Notes: a model not told the origin generated them from the sequence alone. A DNA stretch of 64,000 nucleotides from Lachnospiraceae bacterium (GCA_910574745.1 CAJTCE010000019.1:1203-65202); one strand, 5' to 3'; shown: positions 25,392 to 34,933, counted from the stretch's first letter. Program-made: numbers and translations.

Positions 25392-26443
25392 AGAGTCCCT
25401 TCCTTTTCTTTGTGCCGCTTTTTCTTGCGGTATAAAATTATCGCCAGGAAAAATCCTGCTGCAAGTCCCCCAAAATGTGCTGCATTATCTACATTTGTAC
25501 TGGTCAAACCTCCATACAAAGTATAACATACCAAAAACAAAACTCTCGCAAAGGACAATTCCGCTAATTTACCCTTATTTCGTATTAAAAGCCATAAAAG
25601 GCCTCCCAGCATTCCAAAAATTGCACCGCTGGCGCCAATTGAACCTACAAGCTCCATTCCCATACGCATTCTTGCACTCTGCACAAGAAGCGAGGCAAAG
25701 CCTCCTGCAAGTCCTGACAGGAAATACATGATAAAATATTTTATATGACCAAGTTCTTTTTCCACAATATTACCCAGAAAAAACAACATAATCATATTTC
25801 CGGCCAGATGAGACATATCTCCGTGAAGAAACATGCATGTTATCATTCTGTACCATTGGCCGCTTTGTACCTCCGGCAGTCCTAACCTTCCATAAGTATA
25901 CAACAAATCCCCTGATAATGTACAGAGAGTAAAAACTATCACATTTATTAAAAATATTCCGTGATTTACTAACGGCTGCTCTCTGATTTTTTGAATCCTG
26001 TGCCCGTCTGCACCATAAGAGACTTCCCCTGTCAGGGCCGCACTGTCAAAATCCGCCTTCAACCATTCCTCTATCTGCCCTTTCATACCGTAAAAGTCTT
26101 CCGCTTTCCCCTCCGGTATGTAAAGCTCCTTCGCCTCACTGTCAATCATAAAGAAAAAGTATTCCCTTTCTCCCAATGCCGCGGCTCTTTCCATATTCTC
26201 TCCAAGAACCAGAACCAGATAATGAATCTCTTCAATCCCCTGATCCCTGAATCTCCACTGGGCTTTCTGTATGACATTATGGAGCATATCTTCCGTAATG
26301 TAAGGGTTCTCTTTCATGTCCACTACTTCTATCATACTGACAAAGCCGTTTTCTTTTTTGAAGTAGATAGTAAACTCAGACAAATTGGTCATCATTTTTA
26401 AATAACCGTTTTGCCCTAAATAATAAGAAATACGATTCTTCAT
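25388..26443 (-). CDS. Rhomboid intramembrane serine protease with N-terminal soluble domain
   Basis: 351 residues. The first about 160 residues are soluble and unrecognised. The membrane part has seven helices with the catalytic GASGA (Ser272) and the second catalytic residue in NAAHFGG (His323). The oxyanion-type region HLAGNMIML (near 212-220) is also present. Rhomboids cut membrane proteins near their helices. The gene heads the rhomboid/flavodoxin-SCP2/HIT/DtxR unit. Its ribosome site is within an inverted repeat (26451-26481), and the FHA gene terminator lies just upstream. Confidence 0.88.
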   Translation of the reverse strand: MKNRISYYLGQNGYLKMMTNLSEFTIYFKKENGFVSMIEVVDMKENPYITEDMLHNVIQKAQWRFRDQGIEEIHYLVLVLGENMERAAALGEREYFFFMIDSEAKELYIPEGKAEDFYGMKGQIEEWLKADFDSAALTGEVSYGADGHRIQKIREQPLVNHGIFLINVIVFTLCTLSGDLLYTYGRLGLPEVQSGQWYRMITCMFLHGDMSHLAGNMIMLFFLGNIVEKELGHIKYFIMYFLSGLAGGFASLLVQSARMRMGMELVGSIGASGAIFGMLGGLLWLLIRNKGKLAELSFARVLFLVCYTLYGGLTSTNVDNAAHFGGLAAGFFLAIILYRKKKRHKEKEGTL

Positions 26444-26450
26444 AATCTGT

Positions 26451-26481
26451 TACCCTTTTCTAACCTATATTAGAAAGGGTA
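26451..26481 (-). promoter_or_regulatory. Inverted repeat covering the rhomboid ribosome site
   Basis: TACCCTTTTCTAA (26451-26463) is complementary, with one bulged base, to TTAGAAAGGGTA (26470-26481). In the minus-strand transcript the arm nearest the ATG contains AAAAGGGT, the only candidate ribosome site, 8-9 bases before the start. The pairing would hinder translation. The short T-run needed for termination is absent. Confidence 0.45.
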
Positions 26482-26491
26482 TCATTTTCCG

Positions 26492-26515
26492 AAAATCCTG
26501 TCAATGACAGACAGG
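26492..26515 (-). terminator. Terminator of the FHA gene / Tad operon
   Basis: CCTGTC (26497-26502) pairs with GACAGG (26510-26515), with a short loop, followed on the minus strand by ATTTTC. It begins one base after the FHA stop codon and marks the likely end of the Tad operon. Confidence 0.55.
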
Positions 26516-26516
26516 T

Positions 26517-27902
26517 TTAATGATAAGTAAAGGTAAGCCTTCCAAAGGTTATTTCATCATCCGCTTCTAACATAGTCAGCTCATTAGGTTCTAAGCGGAT
26601 TCCGTTTTTTAAAGTTCCGTTGGTGCTGTTTAGATCCGTCAAATAAACCACATCATCCCTTAAGGTAAATCGGGCGTGTATCCTGCTGATGGAATTATCC
26701 TCCAATACATAGTCCACCTGCTCTCTGTTTTTCCCTATGATAAAGGGAAATGTTGACAAATCAATTTCCTTTTTTCTGCCTTTAACCCGGCCCCGTAATA
26801 CCCTTTGCTCATGATAACAATTCTCCTGTAATAAGACCGTCTCAAAATCTTTTTCTCTTTCTTTTTCCATTCCTTTTTCCGCGTCCTCCTTTGCCCTGTC
26901 CGCATCCGGTTTTCCAAATACCGGTTCGCAAACATCTTCGCAATAGCTGTCGGTAATTTCCTCCTGAATTAGTTCCTCTTGTTTTTCAAACACTTTCGTT
27001 CTTTTCCTGTTTCTGAAATACTCCATTCCTTTGAACAGGATCATCCCTGCTATGGACATGATACAGACTCCCGCTCCTGCAACAGCTTCCGTTTGGGAAA
27101 ATAAACTCTGCCATGTCAAATTGTATTTCCATGTACTATAAATTATAATTCCCATTCCTAAAAGACCTGACACAATAAAAAAGACAATTCCAATAAATCC
27201 CTTATAGCAGCTCTGTCCTTCCTGCTCCTTAGGTTCATCTACAGGGCATACCGTTTCTTCCTCAATATACAATCCCATATCTCCGTCTTCTCCGATAAAA
27301 TTCCTATTCTCCCACTGTTCTTTTATTATAGCTGTATCTTTCTCCGGCTCCGTCCGGTTTTTTTCATCCAATTCCAGTCTTACAAGAGCTTCCTGCAGGT
27401 CCCCGTTTTCTTCTTTTATATAGCGGTAAAAGCTATATGCATATACTACAGCCTTTTCATCCTCATTACATACTCTGGTTAAGATATATTCCGCAAATTC
27501 ATATATTTTCTTCTGAAAATCTGCTTTTTCATAAGGATAATACAACAGGTAAAGCTGCTCACCCCCTCCGCCGGAATAAATATGGTTCGGCTCCGGAAGA
27601 AAGCCTTCCACATCCAAAAGATATTCCTCCAAATTGTTTACTGCATTTTTCATACCTATAAAGAGTTTTTCCAAATCCTCTTTTCCCATTTCTCTTTTTT
27701 CATATAAAATGCTAAGAGGCTGCTTTGTACTGATGTCATAATATAATTCTTCCTCTCCGTTAAAAACATGGAAGGATATGGGAAGCAGGCCTTTTATGGG
27801 GTTACTGCAAAGCATTTTTAAATCGTAATTCTCCTTATCTTCCTCCTGATTTTTTACTACAAGATAACTTTTATGGTTCTCTCTTTTGTATTCTGTATTC
27901 AT
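26517..27902 (-). CDS. FHA-domain protein with DUF6382-like N-terminus and membrane helices
   Basis: 461 residues. The N-terminal about 170 residues resemble the DUF6382 domain often found with FHA in clostridia. Two membrane helices follow (near 230-250 and 265-285), then an acidic linker, and a C-terminal FHA domain: RGRVKGRKKEIDLSTFPFIIGK, DNSISRIHARF and LTDLNSTNGTLKNG give the phosphothreonine-binding pattern. FHA domains read phosphothreonine, so it may link Ser/Thr kinase signals to the pilus (inference). It overlaps the preceding TadE-like gene by 4 bases and is the last gene of the Tad unit. Confidence 0.8.
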   Translation of the reverse strand: MNTEYKRENHKSYLVVKNQEEDKENYDLKMLCSNPIKGLLPISFHVFNGEEELYYDISTKQPLSILYEKREMGKEDLEKLFIGMKNAVNNLEEYLLDVEGFLPEPNHIYSGGGGEQLYLLYYPYEKADFQKKIYEFAEYILTRVCNEDEKAVVYAYSFYRYIKEENGDLQEALVRLELDEKNRTEPEKDTAIIKEQWENRNFIGEDGDMGLYIEEETVCPVDEPKEQEGQSCYKGFIGIVFFIVSGLLGMGIIIYSTWKYNLTWQSLFSQTEAVAGAGVCIMSIAGMILFKGMEYFRNRKRTKVFEKQEELIQEEITDSYCEDVCEPVFGKPDADRAKEDAEKGMEKEREKDFETVLLQENCYHEQRVLRGRVKGRKKEIDLSTFPFIIGKNREQVDYVLEDNSISRIHARFTLRDDVVYLTDLNSTNGTLKNGIRLEPNELTMLEADDEITFGRLTFTYH

Positions 27903-28456
27903 TGCTGCTCCTTTCCAAGACTCTCCAGTTTTCGGCAATTTCTGATAAATAAGACCGGATTAATGCTTTTCTTTTCAACCTCCGTATGAAAATTCCACTT
28001 TCGGATATGCATATCTAAAGCTACCGATATCCGGTTTCCTTTTACTGTTATCTTCTTTTCCACCCCGTCTGTTCCCAAAAGATTATAACTTAAAATTTCA
28101 TCCACCCCTTCATCCGCCTTTCGGCTGCGATAAGAATTATCCTCCCATACCGCCTGACTTCCTCTTAAAGCTCCCATAGCCGCCGCTCTTTCTAAAGAAC
28201 ATCTGTTATATAGGAAAAAGGTCAGAACTAAAATAATATTGATCACAATTACCAGAAAAGAAATGATCACAGCCGCCTCTATCGTAAAACTGCCGCAATC
28301 ATTCATTTTTGGATCACTGTTTATCCAATTGTTATTTTTCAAATTGTTGTTTATCCGGTTACTTCTTTTCCAATTAAATTTTTTATGGTGTCCCTTCTTT
28401 TCAATATTCTTTCTCCCGGGGCTTTTTTTCTGTATATTTTTCTCTGTCTTTTTCAT
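27899..28456 (-). CDS. TadE-like pilus pseudopilin
   Basis: 185 residues. A long basic, asparagine-rich N-terminus (1-55) precedes the pseudopilin signature GSFTIEAAVIISFLVIVIN, with the conserved glutamate five residues after the glycine cleavage context, and a single membrane helix. The rest is an extracellular domain. The unusually long leader is not typical for TadE. Such minor pilins assemble with Flp pilin. It follows a prepilin peptidase gene by 14 bases. Confidence 0.75.
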   Translation of the reverse strand: MKKTEKNIQKKSPGRKNIEKKGHHKKFNWKRSNRINNNLKNNNWINSDPKMNDCGSFTIEAAVIISFLVIVINIILVLTFFLYNRCSLERAAAMGALRGSQAVWEDNSYRSRKADEGVDEILSYNLLGTDGVEKKITVKGNRISVALDMHIRKWNFHTEVEKKSINPVLFIRNCRKLESLGKEQQ

Positions 28457-28470
28457 CCTTTTCCTCCTCT

Positions 28471-28890
28471 TTACATACAGATTATTATGGTATATGCCGC
28501 AAAAATATAAGGAATAAAGGGCATTTTATAATTTTTCCCCACCTTTTTCCTGCAAAGCAGAAACAATGCGGCAAACGAAGCCAGAAAGAAGGCTGCGCTC
28601 ATGCAAAAAAATGTAAGCTTTGCTCCCATAAACATTCCGATTTCTGCAATTACAAATCCGTCTCCCATTCCAATCCTGCTGTTCGTAGCTTTTGAAAGTA
28701 AGCAGAGAGTAACTCCCACGCTTATTCCTCCCAATATGCTTTTCCAATCCCTGTAATGTTGCAGGTGCAGGTTTAATATTCCTATGCACAATACCGGCAC
28801 TATGGACCAGATAGGTATTTCCTTGTTTTTAGAATCTGTGATTGCCAATGCACCCAACAATAAACACAGGGACCATTCAATCCATTTCAT
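28471..28890 (-). CDS. A24-family prepilin peptidase (TadV/CpaA type), first copy
   Basis: 139 residues, about five membrane helices. The two catalytic aspartates of this aspartic protease family are present: D in ITDSKNKEIP and D in the GMGDGFVIAE motif (GxGD type). It cleaves the leader of Flp and TadE-like pilins. The start at 28890 follows GAAAGGA; an in-frame TTG further upstream is not used. A second A24 peptidase gene lies at the head of the operon (35941-36381). Confidence 0.82.
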   Translation of the reverse strand: MKWIEWSLCLLLGALAITDSKNKEIPIWSIVPVLCIGILNLHLQHYRDWKSILGGISVGVTLCLLSKATNSRIGMGDGFVIAEIGMFMGAKLTFFCMSAAFFLASFAALFLLCRKKVGKNYKMPFIPYIFAAYTIIICM

Positions 28891-28901
28891 TTGTTTTCCT
28901 T

Positions 28902-29861
28902 TCAATTACAACATTTAGAACAGGGATGTCTGCCTCCTGTTTCGGATATGGGCACCATCTCCACAGTTCTTTTTAATCCGCTGCATAAAACATCCTTGTG
29001 ATACCTGCTTCCGTAACTGGTAACAAACACCGTCGTTCCATTACCGGATCCCTTACACAAGGGACAGGCATAATATATAGCGCCGTCTTTATTCCGGATT
29101 CCGGATATATCCTCCATGAAAACCCTTTCTATAGACAGATCCAGATAATGACAGCTTCTGCTTTTGTGATATGCCGTTCCTTCCGGCGTTATATAAACAA
29201 ACTCTTCTTTATCCCCGTCACTGACTGCCGATAAATTATCATATCCCGTAAAAGCTCTTGCTACAGCACGGGTTCCCGTTAAAAATCCGGATTTAGGGGA
29301 TAATGCGAAAAAAGGAGTTACATAGTAAGCAGAGCGTAACTCAATCCGGTCATTTTCCATGATCCTGCTGCCTGCAAAATGAATTGCTCTGCCGCCTTCT
29401 GCGGGAGTTCCTAAAAGATAGTCTTCTCCCAGCTCTGAAATAACCCGGTTTCTCACATAGGTTTCCGAAAAAAACGTTTCTGCCAGAAAGGGGACATCAT
29501 CTACTGTTTCCCCTAAAATACTTTCTTCTGCATACCCATATACAGCCAGCTCCTTTGCACACTGTGCCATGGCGCTGTCGATCTTCATCTGAAGTCTTAA
29601 AATATCCGTAAATGACAAAACAGCTGCTATGGCAAAAAGGAATATGGGTATGATAAGGGCAGCCTCTATAGTCAGACCGCCCTCATGAGTGATTGAGATG
29701 ACAGAGGATATCCTCTTTGGAACAAAAGGTTTATAGTTTCTTTTTCTTCTTTTTTTGATTCTGGGGAAAATCAAATGAAGTTTGTCAGTGTGTTTTTTGA
29801 TTTGTGTCTGGAGAGAAAATGCACTTATGATTAATTGCTTGATTTGCTCCAAAAAGGACAT
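28902..29861 (-). CDS. TadE-like pseudopilin with two C-terminal cysteine motifs
   Basis: 319 residues. A basic N-terminus (1-55) leads to the pseudopilin signature EGGLTIEAALIIPIFLFAI and one membrane helix. The C-terminal third has two copies of a cysteine/histidine pattern: YHKSRSCHYL...ACPLC and YHKDVLCSGL...PCSKC, suggesting two zinc or disulfide sites outside the cell. AAAGGAGG precedes the ATG. It lies in the Tad operon before the small prepilin peptidase. Confidence 0.75.
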   Translation of the reverse strand: MSFLEQIKQLIISAFSLQTQIKKHTDKLHLIFPRIKKRRKRNYKPFVPKRISSVISITHEGGLTIEAALIIPIFLFAIAAVLSFTDILRLQMKIDSAMAQCAKELAVYGYAEESILGETVDDVPFLAETFFSETYVRNRVISELGEDYLLGTPAEGGRAIHFAGSRIMENDRIELRSAYYVTPFFALSPKSGFLTGTRAVARAFTGYDNLSAVSDGDKEEFVYITPEGTAYHKSRSCHYLDLSIERVFMEDISGIRNKDGAIYYACPLCKGSGNGTTVFVTSYGSRYHKDVLCSGLKRTVEMVPISETGGRHPCSKCCN

Positions 29862-29916
29862 CCTCTGCCACCTCCTTTCAGCTTTTTATTTTTTTGACGA
29901 TTCAGCACTTTTATTT

Positions 29917-31356
29917 TTAATAGTAATAGTAAGTCCTGGTTATTTCATGGCTGAAACCATATTTGCTTCCCGCATAAACCTTTGCCTCAACATAATCCAC
30001 GCATGTATCCAGGCGGAAACAGCTGTTCCCCGGGCATTTGCGTACATCCATTTCCATAATATCCATTGCCCTGTAGGTTTTTTCCCTTACTTCCTTTGTC
30101 GCCAGAAAAACTCTTAAGTAATCCCCATAGCTCAATCCTGCTCCTTCTGTTCCCTCTCCTTCTATCCGGGTATCCGAGGCAAAATCTAACATCCCCGACA
30201 GGCTGTAGTGCCATGTTTCCTCACTTTTTAATAAAGGGATTCTGCCACCCTGCAAAAGACTTCTGACATCATAAACGCTTTCTGCATAAGCCCATGCAAA
30301 AATTAATGAAATCTTTACCAGTTCCGCCAGCTCCGGTACCGCAACCGCCGATGTAACAGCTATGGCCAACGCCTCCGCTTCCGCCATCTTGGCCGAATCG
30401 GAAAACAGATAAACAACATTCGCCGTTTCTCTTATTAAGAGCAGCTTGTTTACAACAGCCTTTAAATTTTCTATGTCGCTGTTTTTTCCTTCCAATATGT
30501 ATTCAACCTGATATTCCAAGGCGCCAGTTTCCTTAGGACTTGTATAACAGCCGCACTTTTTTAGCAGATACTCATTGAAAATCAGTTCCTCCGCAGCTTT
30601 TATCCTTTCCCTTCCCAAAAGCCCGCTTCCCTGATTACAGTTTCTTGCAAAAATATAATTTGACAGGTTGACACCCGATAAAGATAATTCCTGTTCCCCG
30701 TCAATAACCAGGGATAAAATCCCCCGGCTGCTGTTTACGGCGTCTGCCGGATTATTTAACTCTACTTCCTCCCATTCATCCTCATTAATTTGTTTGGGGG
30801 GAATTTCAACACTGTCAATGGCGCTTTGATTGGCAAGGCGCTCTGCAGTTACATCCCTCATAAACAGTCCCTCCTCTTGAACGACGTCCAACTGCCTGTT
30901 TAATTCTTCCAAATATGTGGTTCCATACAAATCCTTCATATAGGAAACCGCTTGTCTCTTGATTAAAAGCCCCTCTTCGTCCGATGCCAGGGAATAATCT
31001 GTCACGGTTACTTCCTCCGTATAGAGTTCCAGCAGATTTTTCATAATTCCCAGTTCTTCATTCACGGCAAAATTATCATTTAAATAGCTTTCCAAATGCC
31101 CTTCCAACCTGTCTATGGACGCTCCAGCCAGGCCATAGGAGGTGTCTATAAAAAACAGATCATATTGCTCCAGCAAGGGTCTGTTATATTCTGCAAACAC
31201 GGAACTTAACGAAAGATCCATTGCACACTCTAGCTTCATGCGAACGGCATTCTCCCTGGCTCCTTCCACAATAAGTAAAATAAGAGAGAGCATGATAGTA
31301 AAGGTCAAGGCCAAATACACGCTAATGGAACCTTCTGTCTGATTTCTTTCTTTCAT
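29917..31356 (-). CDS. TadG-like exported protein (DUF5702 type)
   Basis: 479 residues. The N-terminus (TEGSISVYLALTFTIMLSLILLI) is a pseudopilin-like membrane helix. The rest is extracellular, of the DUF5702 type: a helical region with the LECAMDLSLSSVFAEYN segment and a mixed C-terminal domain. This fits a large pilus or surface component of the Tad machinery. A following Tyr-rich C-terminus (TRTYYYY) is unusual. The gene lies between the Flp pilin gene and the cysteine-rich TadE-like gene. Confidence 0.7.
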   Translation of the reverse strand: MKERNQTEGSISVYLALTFTIMLSLILLIVEGARENAVRMKLECAMDLSLSSVFAEYNRPLLEQYDLFFIDTSYGLAGASIDRLEGHLESYLNDNFAVNEELGIMKNLLELYTEEVTVTDYSLASDEEGLLIKRQAVSYMKDLYGTTYLEELNRQLDVVQEEGLFMRDVTAERLANQSAIDSVEIPPKQINEDEWEEVELNNPADAVNSSRGILSLVIDGEQELSLSGVNLSNYIFARNCNQGSGLLGRERIKAAEELIFNEYLLKKCGCYTSPKETGALEYQVEYILEGKNSDIENLKAVVNKLLLIRETANVVYLFSDSAKMAEAEALAIAVTSAVAVPELAELVKISLIFAWAYAESVYDVRSLLQGGRIPLLKSEETWHYSLSGMLDFASDTRIEGEGTEGAGLSYGDYLRVFLATKEVREKTYRAMDIMEMDVRKCPGNSCFRLDTCVDYVEAKVYAGSKYGFSHEITRTYYYY

Positions 31357-31395
31357 AAACGCCTCCTTTCCTCTTTAAGGTTTTATCCTGCCGTA

Positions 31396-31563
31396 CTAAA
31401 CCTTACCGCTCTGTTTGGTAATTTTTTCAAAGATACTATTGACCAAATTTGTCATCTGATCTTTAAAAATCAGAACAAGAGCAATTAAAACCACAAGAAT
31501 CAAAATCATTTCAACGGTTCCGATTCCTCTTTCATCGCGTATAAATCTTTGTAATCCTTTCAT
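31396..31563 (-). CDS. Flp-type major pilin (small)
   Basis: A 55-residue pilin. It reads MKGLQRFIRDERGIGTVEM, then ILILVVLIALVLIFKDQM: a short basic leader, the RGIGTVE processing region (glycine before cleavage and Glu at +5) and one hydrophobic helix, as in Flp1-type pilins. GGAGG precedes the ATG. This would be the main subunit of the Tad pilus. It lies 17 bases after the TadC-like gene and 39 bases before the DUF5702 gene. Confidence 0.8.
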   Translation of the reverse strand: MKGLQRFIRDERGIGTVEMILILVVLIALVLIFKDQMTNLVNSIFEKITKQSGKV

Positions 31564-31580
31564 GACGGCCGCCTCCTTTC

Positions 31581-32873
31581 TTAAGAAATCTGATATGTAA
31601 AAAACGCGGGAACCATAATAATTACCAAAACCACCGCCAGCATTAATATCATGGGCAGCAGCAGCTTTGTTCCCGCCTCCTCCCCCAGCTTTTTCATATG
31701 ATTCTGATGATCCGCAAAAGCGTTTTCTGCTTCCTGTTCTAATAATTTTTTTAAATTAATGGAACCTTTTTTTAAATTTACCGATAAAAGAGAACAAAAT
31801 TTTCTGTATTGAGGCAGTCCGCATCGTTTTCCCAGCCCCTCTAAAGCCTGCTCTTCCAGCATTCCGTTATCCAGACCTCTTACAAATATTCCAAGTTCCT
31901 GGTAAAGAGGATTCATTTTGCCGTTCTTTCCGTTATGGTAAATCCTTTTGATCGCACCGGTAGCATTCATGCCTGCTCCTGTTAAAAGAGCCAGCTTTCC
32001 GATAAATTCCGGATAAGAAAACAACAGCTCCTTCTTTCGCTTTGCCCAAAGCTTATCCAAATCACTATCCATTCCCCTGTAAAGTAATGCAGCCGCCAAA
32101 AACCCCATAAAAACTATGTATAAAAATGTTTTATCTCCTTTTTCCGAAAAGCTTACTTTTTCATTTCCTATACGGTCGGGTAATCGGAAAGTCTCTTCTT
32201 GTCTTTGCCTTTGGTTTTCATCAGACAGTACCTGTGTCAAATCCCTTTGAAACTTTTCCTCCTCTGTCAATATGGGAGGATATACCTTTGCTTCAAAGGT
32301 ACAGCTTCTGCTATAATCCCCATAAATAAGCTCCGCTTTTATTATAACAATGGTTTCTTCTTTCAAATTTTCATTCCTGACCCTTCCGTTTTCATTTATT
32401 AAGTCATAATGACTGCTGCCATAGCAGATATCTATACCACATTCTTCATAATAGTCAGGTAAAACCAAGTCCTCCCTGACGCAGGAAAGGCTTTCGTTTG
32501 TTCCCGGCATAACCTGCTTCAGCCATTTTTGCGTTTTGTCGAAGGCTTCTTCTCTTTCCTCCCCGTTATATGTTCTTTGGTCCACTACAATATCAATATC
32601 CACATCTCCAAATTGTTTACTATGTGCCACTGCGGGTATTTCCAGCTTATTTCCGTCATATGCTTCCCTCAGGATTTCCCCATGTTCAGAAAATATTTTA
32701 TTACCTCTTCCACCTATAAAAGATACCGTTCCCAAAAGAAGTCCTGCTCCTGCTGTCAGCAGGGAAAGCTTTATTTTTCTTTTGTAATATTCTTCTACCA
32801 GCCTTTTTTCCTCTTTTCCAGGATACAGACCTTTCAATTTTTCCCTTACAAGGGGATTCACATAGCTTTTCAT
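31581..32873 (-). CDS. TadC-like pilus platform protein
   Basis: 430 residues. The C-terminal about 170 residues form the type II secretion F-like domain with membrane helices (SYPEFIGKLALLTGAGMNATGAIKR, RKFCSLLSVNLKKGS, and the final hydrophobic helix). The N-terminal part holds one membrane helix (about 37-55) and an extra soluble domain, much longer than standard TadC, which suggests a clostridial variant. The start at 32873 follows AGGAGA; an upstream TTG is not used. A 93-base gap separates it from tadB. Confidence 0.75.
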   Translation of the reverse strand: MKSYVNPLVREKLKGLYPGKEEKRLVEEYYKRKIKLSLLTAGAGLLLGTVSFIGGRGNKIFSEHGEILREAYDGNKLEIPAVAHSKQFGDVDIDIVVDQRTYNGEEREEAFDKTQKWLKQVMPGTNESLSCVREDLVLPDYYEECGIDICYGSSHYDLINENGRVRNENLKEETIVIIKAELIYGDYSRSCTFEAKVYPPILTEEEKFQRDLTQVLSDENQRQRQEETFRLPDRIGNEKVSFSEKGDKTFLYIVFMGFLAAALLYRGMDSDLDKLWAKRKKELLFSYPEFIGKLALLTGAGMNATGAIKRIYHNGKNGKMNPLYQELGIFVRGLDNGMLEEQALEGLGKRCGLPQYRKFCSLLSVNLKKGSINLKKLLEQEAENAFADHQNHMKKLGEEAGTKLLLPMILMLAVVLVIIMVPAFFTYQIS

Positions 32874-32966
32874 AAATTCTTTTCTCCTCAATCATTTCCC
32901 CGGTCGGCATATATTTTATTCTGCTGCAAGTATCCTATTGGATAAAAAATCTTTAGGCTGCTTCCT

Positions 32967-33710
32967 CTAACAGGCTATTGCCAAAATCTTTTCCGACATA
33001 TAATAAGCTGCTGCATATACGCTCAAAGCTGCTGTCATTACGGCAATGCCCGCCGCATTATGATATAGACTGTTAAAGTAGCCCGGATTAGTCATACGGA
33101 TATAAAAAATAATTCCCATGGGCACCAGATTCATAATATTCTGCTCATATTTTTTAGCCGCTGTCAGCATACGTATTTCTTCTTTAATCTCTATTCTTCT
33201 TGTGATAATGGAAATGGTATGTTCCATAATTTCTCCCATATCCCCACCGCTCCTTTTGGCAATTTTAAAAATCTCGGCAAAATCTTTTATGTCGGAAGAA
33301 CCCGTATTTTGGGCAAATTTCTCTAACAACTGTTCCATGGGGGTATTGTTTTTAACTTGTCTGTTGATCAATAGCAGCTCCGAGACCATAGCATCTTTTT
33401 TTCCGAATCTGTATGCCAGATCCTTATATGCTTCCACAAAGGCATTTTCTACGGAATAACCTGCTCTCAAAGCCGCAACCACTGCCGACAGCGCTTCCTT
33501 AAAATGATCCTCCAGTTTTTCCGATTTTTTCATTTTCAGCTTCATGAGTTCGCCCTTACAATAGAAGATAAGCAACGGACTTCCCAAAAGGACAGCAACA
33601 AGAGAGTCATAGAAAAGAATTCCTATAAATGCAAGGATTCCCAGCCCTTTTACAAAAATCCATATGATTTCTTTTTTTTCGTAAAAAATAATGTTATTCT
33701 TTTCTTTCAT
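32967..33710 (-). CDS. TadB-like pilus platform protein
   Basis: 247 residues with two N-terminal membrane helices and a C-terminal type II secretion F-like domain (EDHFKEALSAVVAALRAGYSVENAF, SGGDMGEIMEHTISIITRRIEIKEEI) followed by membrane helices. TadB and TadC together form the inner-membrane base on which the TadA ATPase works. The start overlaps the tadA stop by 4 bases. Confidence 0.85.
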   Translation of the reverse strand: MKEKNNIIFYEKKEIIWIFVKGLGILAFIGILFYDSLVAVLLGSPLLIFYCKGELMKLKMKKSEKLEDHFKEALSAVVAALRAGYSVENAFVEAYKDLAYRFGKKDAMVSELLLINRQVKNNTPMEQLLEKFAQNTGSSDIKDFAEIFKIAKRSGGDMGEIMEHTISIITRRIEIKEEIRMLTAAKKYEQNIMNLVPMGIIFYIRMTNPGYFNSLYHNAAGIAVMTAALSVYAAAYYMSEKILAIAC

Positions 33711-34933
33711 TCAGACAATATCCCCGCGTTAATTAGTTTTTCCCTATGGATCAAATTCTCCTGTTTTACCAGCTTTCCCACAACTCTTCCCTTTTCATCG
33801 CTGCCCTCTTCTATAAAAACATACAAGGGAGAGAGGATAATTTCCCCGTCCACATATCCTGCGACCTCCATAATTTCCAAAACCTTTCTGCTGTGATCCC
33901 TGAGCCTGCCCAAGTGAATGATAATATCTACAGCCGATGCTATTTGTCTTCTGATCGCGGGAAGGGGCATCTCCATTCCCATTAAAACCATGGTTTCCAG
34001 CCGGCTTAACATATCCAAAGAGCTGTTGGCATGTCCGGTAGACAACGAGCCGTTATGCCCTGTGTTCATGGCCATAAGCAGATCAATGGCCTCATCCGAG
34101 CGCACTTCCCCAACAACAATCCTGTCGGGCCTCATGCGAAGCGCCGTCTTTATCAGATCCCTGATACTGATGGCTTTACAGCCTTCCACATTGGCGTTCC
34201 TTGTTTCCAACCGGACCAGATTGGGTATGCTGCGAATTTGCAGCTCTGCATTATCCTCTATGGTAATGATCCGCTCTTCCCCGGGAATAAAATTGGATAG
34301 TGCATTTAAAAAGGTAGTCTTACCGCTTCCCGTTCCTCCGCTGATAAATATATTGAACCGCGCCTCAACCAGCTTTTGCAAAAAATCCGCCGCTTCCTCC
34401 GTAATGGATTTAAGCCTCAGCAAATCCTCTATCTGAATGGGCTTATCGGGGAAACGCCTGATTGTCAGAATGGGTCCGTTTAACGCTACCGGAGGCATAA
34501 CCACATTTACCCTTGCGCCGTTTTCTAAGCGGGCGTCTGCTATAGGAGAAGCTTCATTTACAACCCGGTTGACTTTTGCCACAATCTGCTGAATAACATC
34601 GGATAGTTTTTCCTTTGATTCAAATTTGACGTCCTCTCTCATAAGCTGTCCGTCTTTTTCTATAAAAACCATATCAGGACCGTTGACCATGATTTCGGTT
34701 ATTGTATTGTCCGATAAAAATTCCTCTAAAATATCCAACCGCCGGATAGAAGCAAAAAGCTCTTTTTTTAAACGGCATCTTTCATCCAAAGTCAGGCAGT
34801 GCTCCTTTCCAGCCCTTAAAACCTTTCTGTCAATATCATCCTGTAGTTCTTCATCGTTTAAATCTCTTGTATAATCAATGGTTTCTAATAATTCCCTGCG
34901 ACAATTTGCCCGGATCTCTTCGTATTTTCCCAT
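33707..34933 (-). CDS. TadA/CpaF pilus assembly ATPase
   Basis: 408 residues, type IV secretion/pilus ATPase. The Walker A motif GGTGSGKTTF lies near residue 200, followed by IITIEDNAELQI, the Walker B-like RPDRIVVGEVRSDEA, and the histidine box MNTGHNGSLSTGHANS. An N-terminal regulatory domain precedes it. It energises Flp pilus assembly. The gene starts exactly after the TadZ-like gene and overlaps tadB by 4 bases. Confidence 0.93.
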   Translation of the reverse strand: MGKYEEIRANCRRELLETIDYTRDLNDEELQDDIDRKVLRAGKEHCLTLDERCRLKKELFASIRRLDILEEFLSDNTITEIMVNGPDMVFIEKDGQLMREDVKFESKEKLSDVIQQIVAKVNRVVNEASPIADARLENGARVNVVMPPVALNGPILTIRRFPDKPIQIEDLLRLKSITEEAADFLQKLVEARFNIFISGGTGSGKTTFLNALSNFIPGEERIITIEDNAELQIRSIPNLVRLETRNANVEGCKAISIRDLIKTALRMRPDRIVVGEVRSDEAIDLLMAMNTGHNGSLSTGHANSSLDMLSRLETMVLMGMEMPLPAIRRQIASAVDIIIHLGRLRDHSRKVLEIMEVAGYVDGEIILSPLYVFIEEGSDEKGRVVGKLVKQENLIHREKLINAGILSE

